In this document: positions 6,074-6,305 of the stretch, in pieces
Position numbering within the stretch: the first letter of the stretch is position 1
Layout: each line of letters starts with the position of its first letter
Source of the DNA: a bacterium
Lineage (GTDB): Bacteria; Fidelibacterota; Marinisomatia; Marinisomatales; JAHJCW01
Assembly (NCBI GenBank): GCA_018812885.1
Contig: JAHJCW010000292.1
Span: 1-6,305, forward strand
Length of the DNA: 6,305 nt
Direction of reading: 5' to 3'
Translations under genes and position numbers: made by a program
Notes under the pieces: generated by a model
The model's input: the letters and a program-made list of their open reading frames with translations, nothing else
Databases searched by the model: none
Told to the model about the DNA's origin: nothing

Positions 6074-6305
6074 ATGTTAAAAGAAATGAAATCTCAACTT
6101 TTATTAGGGAAAAAGATATTAATCTTAATTTCACTAATAGTACTTTTTTCTTGTGCAAAAAAAGTACCTGCCATTGCGTGGGAAAAGAGCACTCCATTTT
6201 CTGAAATATTAGAATCTGCCGGGGAAGAATATGTGATGATTGATTTTTTAAGGGCTGGATGTAGTTGGTGCTCACGGCTGGATGCCGACACTTTCACCGA
6301 TTTAG
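6074..6305 (+). CDS. Thioredoxin-like lipoprotein, N-terminal part (cut by window end)
   Basis: An open frame of 77 codons runs off the window end. After a basic start (Lys13-Lys14), a hydrophobic segment (15-25) leads to a lipobox VLFSC with Cys27 as the likely lipidated residue, so the protein should be exported and membrane-anchored. Past a short linker, a strand reading YVMIDFLRAG (53-62) runs into CSWC (63-66) and then SRLDADTF. This is the pattern of thioredoxin-like domains of the Thioredoxin_7/DsbD C-terminal kind, where a CxxC is followed by a basic residue, a Leu and a T-F pair. The likely role is thiol-disulfide exchange outside the cytoplasm. The start is supported by the AAGAGGA site and follows the thioesterase stop by 1 nt. 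The rest of the domain, including any cis-proline, is not visible, so redox competence is inferred. Confidence 0.8.
   Translation, partial: MLKEMKSQLLLGKKILILISLIVLFSCAKKVPAIAWEKSTPFSEILESAGEEYVMIDFLRAGCSWCSRLDADTFTDL
6140..6167. repeat. 10-bp inverted repeat inside the lipoprotein signal-peptide region
   Basis: GTACTTTTTT (6140-6149) and AAAAAAGTAC (6158-6167) form a perfect 10-bp inverted repeat with an 8-nt loop. It covers codons 22-32 of the thioredoxin-like lipoprotein, around its lipobox Cys codon. The mRNA could fold there. The stem is mainly A-U and so weak. Codon needs (Phe, Lys, Val) may explain it by chance. Confidence 0.35.

Larger units (their letters stand above)
60..6305 (+). 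other. Probable operon of seven co-directional genes
   Basis: Seven genes run head to tail on one strand with gaps of 6, -4, -4, 1, -4 and 1 nt and no space for internal terminators or ordinary promoters. Three junctions are stop-start overlaps (ATGA at 1940, GTGA at 2653, ATGA at 5677). Both operon ends may lie outside the window: the left edge has only 59 nt of leader and the right edge cuts a gene. Confidence 0.8.

Noticed and set aside
1..6305. CRISPR array, tRNA/rRNA gene, insertion sequence or rho-independent terminator
   Set aside because: No regularly spaced direct repeats, cloverleaf-like segments, transposase motifs or GC-rich hairpin plus T-run were seen; the window is almost wholly coding.

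Overview
The window is a tightly packed single-strand gene run from an AT-rich bacterium. It most resembles the Bacteroidota/Ignavibacteriota (FCB) group. The reasons are a DUF4837-type lipoprotein, the near absence of Shine-Dalgarno sequences, the low GC content, and the style of the sugar genes. The phylum call is an inference from family distribution and was not tested by a search.

Layout, all on the + strand: a DUF4837 lipoprotein (60-1055); an RmlD-like dTDP-4-dehydrorhamnose reductase family protein (1062-1943); a soluble polyprenol-phosphate mannose synthase-like GT2 enzyme (1940-2656); a 688-residue fusion of a WbbL-like GT2 glycosyltransferase with a WbaP/WcaJ-like membrane sugar-phosphate transferase module (2653-4719); accA, the alpha subunit of acetyl-CoA carboxyltransferase (4721-5680); a YbgC/FadM-type hotdog acyl-CoA thioesterase (5677-6072); and the first 77 codons of a thioredoxin-like lipoprotein cut by the window end (6074-6305). 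Intergenic gaps are 6, -4, -4, 1, -4 and 1 nt, so co-transcription and translational coupling are likely. No terminator, RNA gene, CRISPR array or insertion sequence is visible.

The genes suggest an envelope theme: nucleotide-sugar reduction, lipid-linked sugar synthesis, glycan assembly at the membrane, malonyl-CoA supply for fatty acids, acyl-CoA hydrolysis, and two lipoproteins at the ends. The most unusual item is the C-terminal phosphoglycosyltransferase domain of the fusion protein. It keeps its membrane helix and the KPGLTGL segment. It has lost the catalytic Asp-Glu dyad (Gln609-Lys610 in that place), the GPRP motif and roughly 30-45 residues of the core, so it looks like a pseudoenzyme fused to an apparently intact glycosyltransferase.
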